A stretch of DNA of 64,000 bases from Ostrinia nubilalis (taxonomy: Eukaryota; Arthropoda; Insecta; Lepidoptera; Crambidae): contig NC_087112.1 of the NCBI RefSeq assembly GCF_963855985.1, forward strand, positions 7,194,501 to 7,258,500, given 5' to 3'. Positions 27,801-31,667 of the stretch are shown here, in pieces. The position numbers were made by a program, and so were the translations under genes. The first letter of the stretch is position 1. Each line of letters begins with the position of its first letter. The notes below the pieces were generated by a model. The model saw only the letters and a program-made list of their open reading frames with translations. It was not told the origin of the DNA and searched no databases.

Positions 27801-30059
27801 TGCGTGGAATTTTGTCTGTCACAGAAAACCTTATCGCGCGCGTCCCTGTTTCAAAAACCGGGATAAAAGCTATCCTATGTGCTTTCCCGGGACTCAAACT
27901 ATCTCTATGCCAAATGACATTGGGAACTTTTTGCCCCACTTTTCGAAAAGTAGCGGACACAAACGAAACCTATCACAGATGATACATACTAATATCCAAT
28001 GAATTTCCGTGCATTTTTTTTTTCTCTCTTATATGGGAATATTGAGAAAATGAAGTTTTAATATTTTATTTTATTTTACATTTAGGTAATATTTTTGACG
28101 ACCTCCGTGGCGGAGAGGCGCACACACCGGTTTTCAAGGTGTGCCGGGCCAATCCTGAGGTCCCGGGTTCGATTCCCGGCCGGGACAATATAGAAAACGA
28201 TCTTTTCACATTGTCTCTGGTTTGGGTGTGTTGTGGTTCGTCGTTCCCGATTTCCATAACACAAATGCCTTAGCTACTTATTTTGGGTTGGAGTAATATA
28301 TGAGATGTTGTCTAATATTAATTTAAGTATTTATAATATTTTATTTATTTATATTATTTTATTTATATTTTTTATTTATTTATATTATTTTATTTACTTT
28401 TATTGGTTACTCTGCAATGCCAAACAACATAACATGTAAAAATATCAAATCATTTTAGGCAAATATATTTTCAACTTAGACTCGTCATATCTCAGAATTC
28501 CCATATAATATCACAACATAGCGCTTTAAGTGAATATACCTACAAGTATAAAGCTTTGAAATAAAATACGTTTCATCTTTGTCCGCCGTGGGGCATTTTC
28601 TCATATTAAAGTTCCCAATGTCCTTTCATCAAAATCGCTTCAGTGGTTTGGGCGTGAAAGCATGACAGACAGACAGAGTTACTTTCGCATTTATAATATT
28701 AGTATAGAGTAATGTTAAAATGGCCGCTGGGGCAGGAAAGTTCTTGAGTGGCGACCACGAGCCGGAAGACGTAGCGTGGGCAGGCCTCCCACTAGATGGA
28801 CCAACGATCTGGTGAGGGTCGCGGGAGGTGCCTGGATGCGAGCGGCGCAGGACCGGTCTTTGTGGAAATTCTTGGGGGAGGCCTTTGTCCAGCAGTGGAC
28901 GTCTTTCGGCTGAAACGAACGAACGAACGATTGTTAAAATAACATTTTGTTTCTAGGCGTATACACATGCGAGGCATTCAACGACGCGGGCGAGTCGTTC
29001 TCGTCGTGCTCCCTAGTAGTCATGGTGCCCGGAGAAACCCCGGCGGCGCCGCAGTACAAGCTGTTCCCAGGATCCGCCACCGTGTCATCCGCGGAGCCGG
29101 CCGTGTTCACCGCGGAGCTGGACAAGGTAGAGTAGACCCTATGGTCAGGCATCAGAGTCTCTTTCAGCTTGTGGCGCCGCAGTAGAAGCAGTTCAGTCAG
29201 TTAAGTTCACTACAGTCGCCTTCAATTTGTGGTAGAATAGACCCTATTCCCGCGCACTAAAGGCGCCTATAGCTTGCGGCGCCGCAGTACAAGCTGTTCC
29301 CAGGATCCGCCACCGTGTCATCCGCGGAGCCGGCCGTGTTCACCGCGGAGCTGGACAAGGTAGAGTAGACCCTATTGCCAGGCTCTAGAGGCGCCTATAG
29401 CTTGCGGCGTTGCAGTACAAGCTGTTCCCAGGATCCGCCACCGTGTCATCCGCGGAGCCGGCCGTGTTCACCGCGGAGCTGGACAAGGTAAACGGGACTA
29501 TTCCCACCTCTCGTTCCCACTGCTGCAACTCCTGTGTAGCCAGGATCTACAGCTTGACCGCCATAAAAACCCAACCAATGAAGGTCAAGTTTGTCCTGGA
29601 GGAAAGTTAAAATGTCATTGGACCCGCAACGAAATTAATAAGCGGACAAGGTAAAGTGGACCCTATCTCAACGCATTAAAGCCCGCAGCAGTCCCAGCAT
29701 CTGAAAAGACTTCCACTGCACAGGGTTTACTTATTGCTCGTTTTTTAGTTAAATGGGGAAATTGTTTCCATTTTTACTCTTCAGAATCTATAACTAATAT
29801 CCTTTTGACCTCTGAGCTAAAACATCATACTAATTATCCAAAATCTTTACAGCCACCACTCCAGCTCCAGTGGTTGAAGGACGGCAAGCCAGTGGACGAG
29901 ACATCAGCCCGCTACAGGTTCACAATGGAAGGCACGTCGCGATATCGCTTCGAGATCGCCAAGGCCTCGCCCGACGACGCCGGCCAGTACCAGGCCCGCG
30001 CTGTCGGTTCCAAAGGCGATGCGCACGCAGCCTTCTACCTAAACGTCAGCGACATCTAA
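676..30059 (+). CDS. bt: Projectin/twitchin (bent) 3' part, 19 exons spliced
   Basis: Giant titin-like sarcomere protein of insect muscle. It binds along thick filaments and connecting filaments and carries one MLCK/twitchin-type Ser/Thr kinase near the C-terminus. Joining 676-834, 5121-5328, 6057-6243, 7370-7524, 8446-8598, 9891-10020, 10507-10606, 10962-11127, 17702-17826, 19394-19589, 21648-21817, 22479-22597, 23182-23332, 24343-24509, 25478-25616, 26406-26523, 27016-27152, 28957-29126 and 29853-30059 gives one uninterrupted frame of 984 residues, every junction being GT/AG and phase-compatible. Visible order: kinase (46-301), regulatory tail (302-370), Ig1, Ig2, a Pro/Ser-rich linker, Ig3, Ig4, Ig5. 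The layout matches remembered fly bent (kinase followed by Ig domains). The first codon of exon 676 is split, so the gene extends left of the window. Other possibility: another titin-family kinase such as Unc-89, but the C-terminal order of that protein differs. Confidence 0.95.
938..3020. mobile_element. hAT-type element, non-autonomous, 8-bp target duplication
   Basis: Imperfect terminal inverted repeats: left CAGTGCCGTATTATCCAT, right ending ATGGTTAATCCGGCCCTG. Both ends are flanked by TGCATAAG (930-937 and 3021-3028), the 8-bp duplication typical of hAT. Subterminal GGGGCCC blocks occur at both ends (976-1020 and 2968-2998). No transposase is visible, and most of the interior is a LINE fragment. 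Confidence 0.85.
1202..2965 (+). pseudogene. Dead R1-clade non-LTR retrotransposon (RT and C-terminal part)
   Basis: Translations in shifting frames give RT pieces: VDALQRLKSLTAEARE, SGVPQGSVLG (RT motif), then CYTDDTLV (the FxDD box, about 1552-1570). 1766-2179 continues KYLGLTLDGRW and ALYGAPVW, both typical of R1-like elements. 2299-2500 carries a Cys/His cluster (CHKCGAADDTVQHTLAVC). Several stops (for example in HSTIL followed by TAG near 1334) and frameshifts make it inactive. A run of A at 2958-2966 may be its tail. 5'-truncated; the endonuclease is absent. Confidence 0.85.
3179..4730. other. bt intron 1, AT-rich, no feature seen
   Basis: No coding potential. At 4628-4665 is a short piece of a common insect repeat (CACTTGCCATCAGGTG) that recurs inverted at about 10250 and 33700. 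Confidence 0.5.
4732..5026. mobile_element. MITE with about 25-bp inverted ends
   Basis: Left end CTTACCGTGAGTTTACGTTA and right end the reverse complement of TTTACCATGAGTTTACGTTA. A second inner inverted pair (GGCCGATAGTTTAGTCGG against AACTATCGGCCAACTA) lies inside. Confidence 0.6.
5121..5328 (+). CDS. bt: bt exon 2: kinase N-lobe
   Basis: Residues 53-122. Begins with the glycine loop GTGAFGVV (53-60). The ATP-binding lysine is in AAKFI (K75), and the alpha-C glutamate is in KKEIDIM (E91) and would pair with it. NQLHHRKLINLHDAFED and the hinge region LIFEF follow. All N-lobe catalytic residues are present, so ATP binding is expected to be intact. Acceptor is ttgtag at 5115-5120 and donor gtgagt at 5329. 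The TT left at the end joins a C from the next exon to make the hinge Phe. Confidence 0.95.
5507..5727 (+). mobile_element. Lepidopteran Helitron-like short element (Lep1-type)
   Basis: Starts ACTAGCTTTCCGCCCGCGGC and ends TTATAATATTAGTATAG. The same body is seen at 15680-15842, 24118-24310, 25628-25800, 27776-28708 (split) and 35216-35685 (split). The name Lep1/Helitron-like is from memory of lepidopteran repeats; the repeated body itself is seen directly. Confidence 0.65.
5815..5860 (+). mobile_element. Tiny RTE 3' end remnant
   Basis: Contains CCAGCAGTGGACGTCATTTG and GGCTGAAACGAA, the RTE 3' terminus. Confidence 0.5.
6057..6243 (+). CDS. bt: bt exon 3: kinase catalytic loop
   Basis: Residues 122-184. 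Contains LSGGELFERI, YMRQICEG and the catalytic loop HLDLKPEN (D167, N172). Leu rather than Arg before the catalytic Asp is usual for the MLCK/twitchin/titin kinase family. Donor is gtgagt at 6244. This donor, not the two downstream copies, joins most simply to IIDFG in the next exon. The 3' 117 bases plus about 24 intron bases recur twice more immediately downstream (see repeat 6127-6547), and that extension is open in frame, so longer splice forms are conceivable. Confidence 0.94.
6127..6547 (+). repeat. Three tandem 141-bp copies of kinase catalytic-loop exon end plus donor
   Basis: Copies of the segment from HYMRQICEG through HLDLKPEN to TDVK and gtgagt end at 6243, 6384 and 6525, so the period is 141 bp (47 codons). 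The unit is 117 exon bases plus 24 intron bases. The reading frame stays open through all three copies to a TGA at 6598-6600. Copy 2 has EKNIIH and copy 3 has KQNNIH before LDLKPEN, so the copies have diverged slightly. Each ends in an intact gtgagt. No normal acceptor lies in the spacer except tgacttcag, which is too close to the donor for a usual intron. Confidence 0.9.
6548..7369. other. bt intron 3, nothing recognised
   Basis: AT-rich intron after the three kinase-exon copies. I see no repeat family or coding segment before the acceptor at 7369. Confidence 0.5.
7370..7524 (+). CDS. bt: bt exon 4: kinase DFG and activation segment
   Basis: Residues 185-236. Carries IIDFGLA (metal-binding D187), the activation segment with GTAEFAAPEI (the APE motif) and DMWAVGVLSYVL of helix F. 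All are typical of the twitchin kinase C-lobe. Acceptor is ttcacag ending at 7369, and donor gtaagt begins at 7525 inside a Leu codon. Confidence 0.95.
8173..8292. mobile_element. MITE, GGCTGGGTTGCACCA family, copy 1
   Basis: Inverted ends GGCTGGGTTGCACCATCTTA and the complement of TAGGTGGTGCGACTCAGCC. Two more copies (17306-17423 and 22989-23104) and a half copy at about 42904 occur in this window. Confidence 0.75.
8446..8598 (+). CDS. bt: bt exon 5: kinase C-lobe
   Basis: Residues 236-287: LSGLSPFAGNND, CDWEFDEEAF and DAKDFIRRLLVKNKE, the helix G-H region of the kinase. Acceptor is cccacag at 8439-8445 and donor gtgagt at 8599. The terminal GA joins a G in exon 6. Confidence 0.94.
8650..9335. 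mobile_element. Lep1-like element, long or internally expanded copy
   Basis: Left end CTATACTAATATTATAAAGC followed by (TTTG)n, and right end ACGCGTACGAAGTCGCGGGC then ACTGCTAG, which look like the two termini of the Helitron-like family in minus orientation. Confidence 0.45.
9590..9830 (+). mobile_element. Decayed RTE LINE 3' end
   Basis: Blocks such as CACATAGCTCGTGGAACT and GAGGAGGCCTTTGTCCAGCA, in the order seen in other RTE 3' ends, just upstream of exon 6. Confidence 0.5.
9891..10020 (+). CDS. bt: bt exon 6: end of kinase and start of regulatory tail
   Basis: Residues 287-330. Starts EKRMTAHECLMHKWL, the last kinase helix, followed by a Glu/Arg-rich helix (ARRYEALRNRLRDRYE). In twitchin kinases this stretch leads into the autoregulatory tail that blocks the active site. 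Acceptor is cacccccag and donor gtgagt at 10021. Confidence 0.92.
10507..10606 (+). CDS. bt: bt exon 7: kinase regulatory tail
   Basis: Residues 331-364: LPIGRLSEYSSLRKLLIEKW, a basic amphipathic stretch in the place of the calmodulin/S100-binding autoregulatory segment of twitchin kinases. The regulatory role is inferred from family position. Acceptor is tttag ending at 10506 and donor gtgagt at 10607. Confidence 0.9.
10962..11127 (+). CDS. bt: bt exon 8: Ig1, first half
   Basis: Residues 364-419. DRRQAAPRFVIKP opens the first Ig domain after the kinase. SVKLYCR holds the B-strand Cys, and TVTWSRNNHEL holds the C-strand Trp. Donor is gtacct at 11128, which is weaker than the other donors of this gene, while decayed downstream copies carry gtaacg (11302) and gtaagg (17151). 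The terminal AG joins A of exon 9 to give Arg. Confidence 0.93.
11128..11460 (+). repeat. Decayed tandem copies of exon 8 end plus donor, left part
   Basis: 11250-11303 repeats the exon 8 end (CAGTCCGTCAAGTTCATGAA then gaggtaac) with substitutions. 11350-11460 carries pieces of TTCTGCTACGAGGGCCAGTC and GCCACGCCCTCTGTCACGTG from the same exon. The array continues on the far side of the 11470-16742 insertion. Confidence 0.8.
12565..13075. repeat. Three-copy internal repeat, one inverted
   Basis: A roughly 105-bp unit (TAGATCCAGTTTATTCTGTA core, with GATAGAGCT and GAAGCACTTT) occurs inverted at 12565-12675 and direct at 12812-12925 and 12968-13075, inside the long-TIR element. Confidence 0.75.
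13287..13679. mobile_element. hAT MITE, 393 bp, 8-bp duplication
   Basis: Ends CAGTGTTGCCAG and CTGGCAACACTG, flanked by GAAACAGT at 13279-13286 and 13680-13687, an exact 8-bp duplication. Nested inside the long-TIR element. The interior repeats GGTTACTTTTAGGT-like words. Confidence 0.88.
13788..14626. mobile_element. Inverted-repeat element of about 0.84 kb
   Basis: Roughly 70-bp imperfect inverted ends (CCAACTGGGACCGCAAT left; ATTGCGGTCCCAGTAGCC right). Nested in the long-TIR element. No coding sequence recognised. Confidence 0.7.
14865..15061. mobile_element. Hairpin MITE with TA duplication
   Basis: Ends GGGTAAGGTGGGGCAC and GTGCCCCACCTTACCC between TA dinucleotides (14863-14864 and 15062-15063). 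Long internal complementary arms (TTCTCCGTCCCTTTCTATTA and its complement) make a strong hairpin. TA duplication suggests a Tc1/mariner origin. Confidence 0.8.
15568..15640. mobile_element. Degenerate short MITE remnant
   Basis: Shares CCCAGAGGTAGAGTATCAC-like sequence with the complete small element at 45429-45496. Confidence 0.45.
15680..15842 (+). mobile_element. Helitron-like (Lep1-type) 3' part
   Basis: Contains TTTCCCGGGACTCAACC, TTCAGTGGTTTAGGCGTGAA and ends TTATAATATTAGTATGGA, the same body as 5507-5727 with a truncated start. Confidence 0.6.
16752..17160 (+). repeat. Decayed tandem copies of exon 8 end plus donor, right part
   Basis: Repeated, diverged pieces of exon 8 (CTACGAGGCCTTCTGCTACG, GCCACGCCCTCTGTCAC). 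The final copy at 17119-17150 retains CTCAGGCAGTCCGTCAAGTT and an intact donor gtaagg at 17151. It is the continuation of the array at 11128-11460. Confidence 0.8.
17306..17423. mobile_element. MITE, GGCTGGGTTGCACCA family, copy 2
   Basis: GGCTGGGTTGCACCATCTTA and AGGTGGTGCAACTCAGCC ends, flanked by TTA on both sides. Confidence 0.78.
17702..17826 (+). CDS. bt: bt exon 9: Ig1, second half
   Basis: Residues 419-461: YAGDDYYFIINRAKLEDRGEYIIRAENHYG and VFLNVQ. This is the E-F-G part of Ig1. It carries the DxGEY signature but Ile where the F-strand Cys would be, which I also remember from fly bent. Acceptor is cacacag ending at 17701 and donor gtaagt at 17827. It lies 6.6 kb from exon 8 because a 5.27-kb element sits in the intron. 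Confidence 0.93.
17827..19130. other. bt intron 9, includes a small (CAT)n run and an RTE remnant
   Basis: (ATC)n microsatellite at 17832-17853 and a short RTE 3' remnant near 18015-18060. From 18590 to 18800 the base composition becomes mixed and GC-richer (CGCGCTGGGCCTAGGCCG) with no repeat that I recognise. Confidence 0.45.
19131..19393 (+). repeat. Two decayed copies of the exon 10 acceptor and exon start
   Basis: Sequence resembling the true acceptor and exon start (ttccagcggttcccaag at 19388-19404) is found at 19131-19172 (ctccagcggttctcaaa) and 19268-19298 (tttcagcagttcccagc). Each is preceded by a similar CACAACT-containing polypyrimidine context. Spacings are about 137 and 117 bp. 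Both are diverged and interrupted, and neither leads into an open exon. Confidence 0.65.
19394..19589 (+). CDS. bt: bt exon 10: linker and Ig2, first half
   Basis: Residues 461-526. Starts PVPKVQRQHLPEAP, then RRREALPYTFWQESSETAP and the Ig2 start FTFQLRPRVMQARDTCKLLCC with the B-strand Cys, ending KPTPTVKW. Donor is gtaagc at 19590. Read-through gives TAA immediately after the Trp codon, so only splicing at this first donor keeps the protein open. The exon is flanked by decayed acceptor copies upstream and a large donor-side array downstream. GC content is far above that of the surrounding introns. Confidence 0.94.
19451..21050 (+). repeat. 161-bp tandem array made from exon 10 end plus 5' splice site
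   Basis: The end of exon 10 with its donor (AAGTG then gtaagc) recurs at 161-bp steps: the segment beginning cgtcaagtg starts at 19581, 19742, 19903, 20064, 20225, 20386, 20547, 20708 and 20869. The nine copies look nearly identical by eye. A tenth copy (about 20880-21013) is rearranged and truncated, followed by a short repeat of the donor end at 21020-21042. The unit is exon sequence from ACACCTTCTGGCAG to the donor plus about 28 intron bases. As 161 is not a multiple of three, the frame shifts from copy to copy. Copies 6 and 9 share a C-to-T change in GGC (at 20368 and 20851), hinting at a three-unit duplication. Confidence 0.95.
21051..21647. other. bt intron 10, 3' part, with RTE remnant
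   Basis: 21438-21525 carries a minus-strand RTE 3' end remnant (AAATGACGTCCACGG, then CGGTCCTGCGCTGCCCGCAT). Nothing else seen. Confidence 0.5.
21648..21817 (+). CDS. bt: bt exon 11: Ig2, second half
   Basis: Residues 526-583: YKDRKELSKFDYSM, GVVTMEIVDCRPEDSGKYSC (F-strand Cys) and ATNIHGTDETSCVVIVEG. Completes Ig2 with both canonical cysteines. Acceptor is catccag ending at 21647, about 0.6 kb after the end of the 161-bp array. Donor is gtaagt at 21818. Confidence 0.95.
22242..22382. mobile_element. Small hairpin MITE
   Basis: GGTGAAATTGTGTAAAGCAA, then ATTTGACAGTTCATAAC, are matched inverted by GTTATGAACTGTCAAAT and TTGCTTTACACAATTCCACC. Confidence 0.7.
22479..22597 (+). CDS. bt: bt exon 12: inter-Ig linker
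   Basis: Residues 583-622: EVVSPEQAALAHNFLHSGDR, then YIEKPIKPAPPPIITKTK. It is a proline-rich linker between Ig2 and Ig3. Acceptor is tttgcag, donor gtacgc at 22598, and the phase is zero at its end. Confidence 0.92.
22989..23104. mobile_element. MITE, GGCTGGGTTGCACCA family, copy 3
   Basis: Ends GGCTGAGTTACACCACCTTA and TAATTTGGTGCAACCCAGCC. It lies just before exon 13. Confidence 0.75.
23182..23332 (+). CDS. bt: bt exon 13: Ser/Lys-rich linker
   Basis: Residues 623-673: VTIDPPQKSHAAPRPKYSP, then SSVEASKKKYGAKL and SSRSRSATKEL. Low-complexity, Ser/Lys/Pro-rich and probably disordered. The SRSRSATKEL end is the most family-like part and could be a phosphorylation site region (inference). 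Acceptor is ccccag and donor gtgagt at 23333. Confidence 0.9.
23355..23460 (-). mobile_element. RTE 3' end fragment
   Basis: Minus-strand AAATGACGTCCACTGCTGGA, AAGGATTTCCATAATGA and GCGCTGCCCGCATCCAGGTA. Confidence 0.6.
23633..23851. mobile_element. MITE with TTA duplication, 219 bp
   Basis: Ends GGCCCAGTTTTTTGATTCAT and TACGAATCAAAAAACTGGGC-C, flanked by TTA at 23630-23632 and 23852-23854. The interior is rich in GTTAA words. Confidence 0.8.
24118..24312 (+). mobile_element. Helitron-like (Lep1-type) element just before exon 14
   Basis: TAGCTTTTGCCCGCGGCTTC start and TTTATAATATTAGTAGGA end. The end lies only about 30 bp from the exon 14 acceptor. Confidence 0.62.
24343..24509 (+). CDS. bt: bt exon 14: Ig3, first half
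   Basis: Residues 673-728: LPASDSTMCAPSFARALPDV, then LLSCAVRGDPDPRVQWYKNG. B-strand Cys and C-strand Trp are present. Acceptor is tttacag ending at 24342 and donor gtaagt at 24510. A 17-bp minisatellite starts 17 bases past the donor. The exon is notably GC-rich. Confidence 0.94.
24527..24615 (+). repeat. 17-bp minisatellite after exon 14 donor
   Basis: Five direct copies of CATCCGGCTCGAAGGAC (the last ones altered to GGCTTGAAGGAC), starting 17 bases after the splice donor. Confidence 0.92.
24740..24833. mobile_element. Short inverted-repeat element
   Basis: ATTGCTCGCGCGTAATTATA and GCTGTCGCG are mirrored by CGCGACAGC and CATAATTACGCGCGAGCGAT. Confidence 0.65.
25149..25363. mobile_element. 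MITE with internal direct repeat
   Basis: Ends GAGGGCTATTGTTTTAGC and ACGATAGCCCTC. The word CGCCACTGTAGAGTAAGGTC occurs twice inside (about 25180 and 25292). Confidence 0.65.
25478..25616 (+). CDS. bt: bt exon 15: Ig3, second half
   Basis: Residues 729-775: VVDLKYKNGVASLAISEVF, PEDEGEYSLKAINSQGEVETKC. The F-strand position that normally holds Cys (YxC) reads YSL, so the canonical disulphide/core pair is missing in Ig3. Acceptor is ctacag and donor gtgagt at 25617. Confidence 0.93.
25628..25802 (+). mobile_element. Helitron-like (Lep1-type) element, diverged
   Basis: TAGCTGTGCCCCGCGGTGTT start and TTTATAATATTAGTGTGATA end. It begins 12 bases after the exon 15 donor. Confidence 0.58.
26406..26523 (+). 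CDS. bt: bt exon 16: linker and start of Ig4
   Basis: Residues 775-814: PMDGAAAAPGAKTGDKPPRI, then VDHAQSQVVTDGDAVTLAC with the B-strand Cys of Ig4. Acceptor is cctccag and donor gtaact at 26524. The terminal AG is completed by A in exon 17. Confidence 0.92.
27016..27152 (+). CDS. bt: bt exon 17: middle of Ig4
   Basis: Residues 814-860: IVGAERFDVVWLHNNKEIKP, SKDFQYSSEANIHKLHIAEI, FPEDAG. The C-strand Trp is present. Acceptor is ctacag ending at 27015 and donor gtgagt at 27153. The donor and following intron bases are themselves tandemly repeated (see 27153-27340). Confidence 0.94.
27153..27340 (+). repeat. About 69-bp tandem repeat starting at the exon 17 donor
   Basis: Three diverged units, each beginning with (GT)GAGTAGTT and containing CATAGATGGCGTTAAA, start at about 27153, 27222 and 27289. 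The first unit begins at the true splice donor, so donor-like GTGAGTAG is repeated at 27222. Unlike the other arrays little or no coding sequence is included. Confidence 0.75.
27916..28622. mobile_element. Inverted-repeat element of 707 bp nested in a Lep1-type element
   Basis: Perfect 15-bp ends GACATTGGGAACTTT and AAAGTTCCCAATGTC, with a second subterminal match (TTGCCCCAC against GTGGGGCA). Contains a tRNA-derived SINE at 28095-28300. Confidence 0.78.
28095..28300 (+). repeat. tRNA-derived SINE
   Basis: GTGGCGGAGAGGCGCACACA (A-box region) and GGTCCCGGGTTCGATTCCCG (B-box) are tRNA-spaced, followed by a non-tRNA body (TCTCTGGTTTGGGTGTGTTG) and an A/T-rich tail. Confidence 0.7.
28710..28935 (+). 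mobile_element. RTE 3' end with GAAC tail
   Basis: Runs from GGCCGCTGGGGCAGGAAAGT to TTTGTCCAGCAGTGGACGTC, ending in (GAAC)n at about 28914-28930. It sits only about 20 bp before the exon 18 acceptor, so its end reaches the branch/pyrimidine region. Confidence 0.8.
28957..29126 (+). CDS. bt: bt exon 18: end of Ig4 and start of Ig5
   Basis: Residues 860-916: VYTCEAFNDAGESFSSCSLV closes Ig4 with the F-strand Cys, then PQYKLFPGSATVSSAEPAVF starts Ig5 and ends FTAELDK. Ala replaces the usual B-strand Cys of Ig5. Acceptor is tttctag and donor gtagag at 29127. Reading through this donor meets TAG within three codons. Confidence 0.94.
29030..29670 (+). repeat. Tandem copies of exon 18 end plus donor, partly decayed
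   Basis: The segment from CCGCAGTACAAG through GAGCTGGACAAG and its donor recurs. The original ends at 29126, a decayed remnant lies at about 29172-29245, a full copy ends at 29359, another at 29487 (spacing 128 bp from the previous one), and a remnant (GGACAAGGTAAAGTGGACC) lies near 29643. The full copies are near-identical to the exon, and the remnants are clearly older. After the 29487 copy the donor context changes to gtaaac. Frame read-through meets stops, so the copies are not extra coding exons in the same frame. Confidence 0.85.
29853..30059 (+). CDS. bt: bt exon 19: Ig5 and C-terminus
   Basis: Residues 917-984 and the stop. PPLQLQWLKDGKPVDETSAR holds the C-strand Trp; ASPDDAGQYQARAVGSKGDA and AAFYLNVSDI close the domain and the protein. 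The F-strand Cys is Ala, so Ig5 lacks both canonical cysteines. The stop codon TAA is at 30057-30059. Acceptor is tttacag ending at 29852. Confidence 0.95.
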   Translation, partial: PPLQLQWLKDGKPVDETSARYRFTMEGTSRYRFEIAKASPDDAGQYQARAVGSKGDAHAAFYLNVSDI

Positions 30060-30635
30060 ACAAACCAATGACCAATAAACAGGGACCCAGAACACTACCC
30101 TGCGGTACCCCCAAAAAATGGAGAATGATTCAATTGAGCAATTTTTTTTATACAACTCGGAGTCTAAGTGTGTAAAGAAGTTTTTTTATATTAAATTATT
30201 TATTAATTTATTAAGTATTCATAAGTGTTACACCCTATCGAATGCCTACGAGAAGTCGCTTGGACGGAATCCTCGCTCTCTAGTCACTGTTAACGTTTAA
30301 ATGTTAATTTATTTATTCGAATTTATCCGTTGTTATTATTTCTTTTTGTTTTCTTTATCGTATCTATTGTCCTGGCCTAACAGAATGCAGCTTTTAAATT
30401 TAAGCTTGAGTTTATACTTTATGTTGCGGTTGTGGGGATGACGAACCTTCGCCGAACGTTCGGAGCGCCACCGAAGAATGCTCGACGGACGGGCGTCGCC
30501 TCTAGCTACGATCTGTAATAATTATTTTTATATAACTGTATTATTTAATTGTACATAATTTAATTTATATCATGTGACCGCGTAATTTATAAATAAATAT
30601 GTATACCTGAAAAATAAATATGGGTGTTTCATTTT
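30060..30635 (+). other. bt: bt 3' UTR with poly(A) signals
   Basis: Starts after the TAA. AT-rich with AATAAA at 30074 (early, no clear downstream element), 30592 and 30612. The last two make an mRNA end near 30.61-30.64 kb most likely. Confidence 0.65.
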
Positions 30636-30639
30636 GAGG

Positions 30640-31254
30640 TCATCTCAATCAACTTTGTTCAAAACATTGTGTAATTTAAAAAATCCTAAAAATAGTAGAG
30701 AATAGAATCATCATCAAATTCAAATGAAGACCTCCGTTTCAGTCTAACTCCACTGCTGGACTGCTCCTCTGTATTTATTATTGAATCAGTCACATCATCT
30801 GAGACTTCTTACTTTCCTTTCATTGGTTTTGCGAGACTTAAAATAATGTCCAATAAATTATTCATTTTTAGAATAAGATGCAGTAACCGGGTGGGTCTCA
30901 TGGAGACCAAACACCAGCTACTAAAATATTACTTGTTTATGTATGTCTTCTTATAGAAATCGAAGCGAAAGTCAGAAAAATACTACAAAGTACGTGATAA
31001 CTTTGTATCGTTTTGAGCCCTTTGAGAGGCGATGATAGCATCACCGCAGCTACAATTTATAACAATAATAGCTTGCATTAAAACCTCAAAGTTGATTTCC
31101 ACAATCCACACTTTTGTTACCTCACAAGCTACAAATAGGCGTCTCGATCCGACACATAATCGAGGCATTACAGACTAGTGTTGTGTTGACAATCTATCGA
31201 CATCGAGTCAAGTTAGATGACGTTTTATATCAAGCAAGGTCTAGTCAGCACTTA
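30640..31254. other. Intergenic, one RTE remnant
   Basis: RTE 3' remnant near 30735-30785 (TTTCAGTCTAACTCCACTGC). No gene seen. Confidence 0.45.
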
Positions 31255-31667
31255 GTACAGTACCCGGCATTAAATATTGCACATCGACCTTTGGAAAGAG
31301 ACTCGGTTAATTTCGGCTCGTAGAGCGTTATCTCTGTCGTACACTACCTACTTAGATACGATTGACAAAACGTCATTGACAAAACATTATTCAATGAAAA
31401 TATTGTCCGAACTCTTAGTATTTCTCTTCGACAAATACTTTAACACATTGTGAACCACTTTTCTTTCACGACTATAAAAAGTTTTTAGCAATTTAATTCA
31501 CAAAATCAATTGCGCACATTTAAAATAAAGTTTGTTTACACTTTGACAAAACGTCATTGTCAGTCATTGTTCAAGTGCGACAGTGATAACGCTCTACGAA
31601 ACCGAAATTAGCCGATTGTCTCTTTCTAAAGGTCGATGTGCAATATTTATCGCCGGGTATTGTAATA
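31255..31667. mobile_element. MITE of about 0.41 kb with about 75-bp inverted ends
   Basis: Left TACCCGGCATTAAATATTGC through TAGAGCGTTATC is matched inverted at about 31585-31667 (GATAACGCTCTACG to CGCCGGGTATTG). Confidence 0.72.

Larger units (their letters stand above)
27776..28708 (+). mobile_element. Helitron-like (Lep1-type) element split by another insertion
   Basis: Left half ACTAGCTTTCCGCCCGCGGC to GCCAAAT (27915), right half TTTCATCAAAATCGCTTCAG (from about 28623) to TTATAATATTAGTATAG. The two halves rejoin to the family body. Confidence 0.75.
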
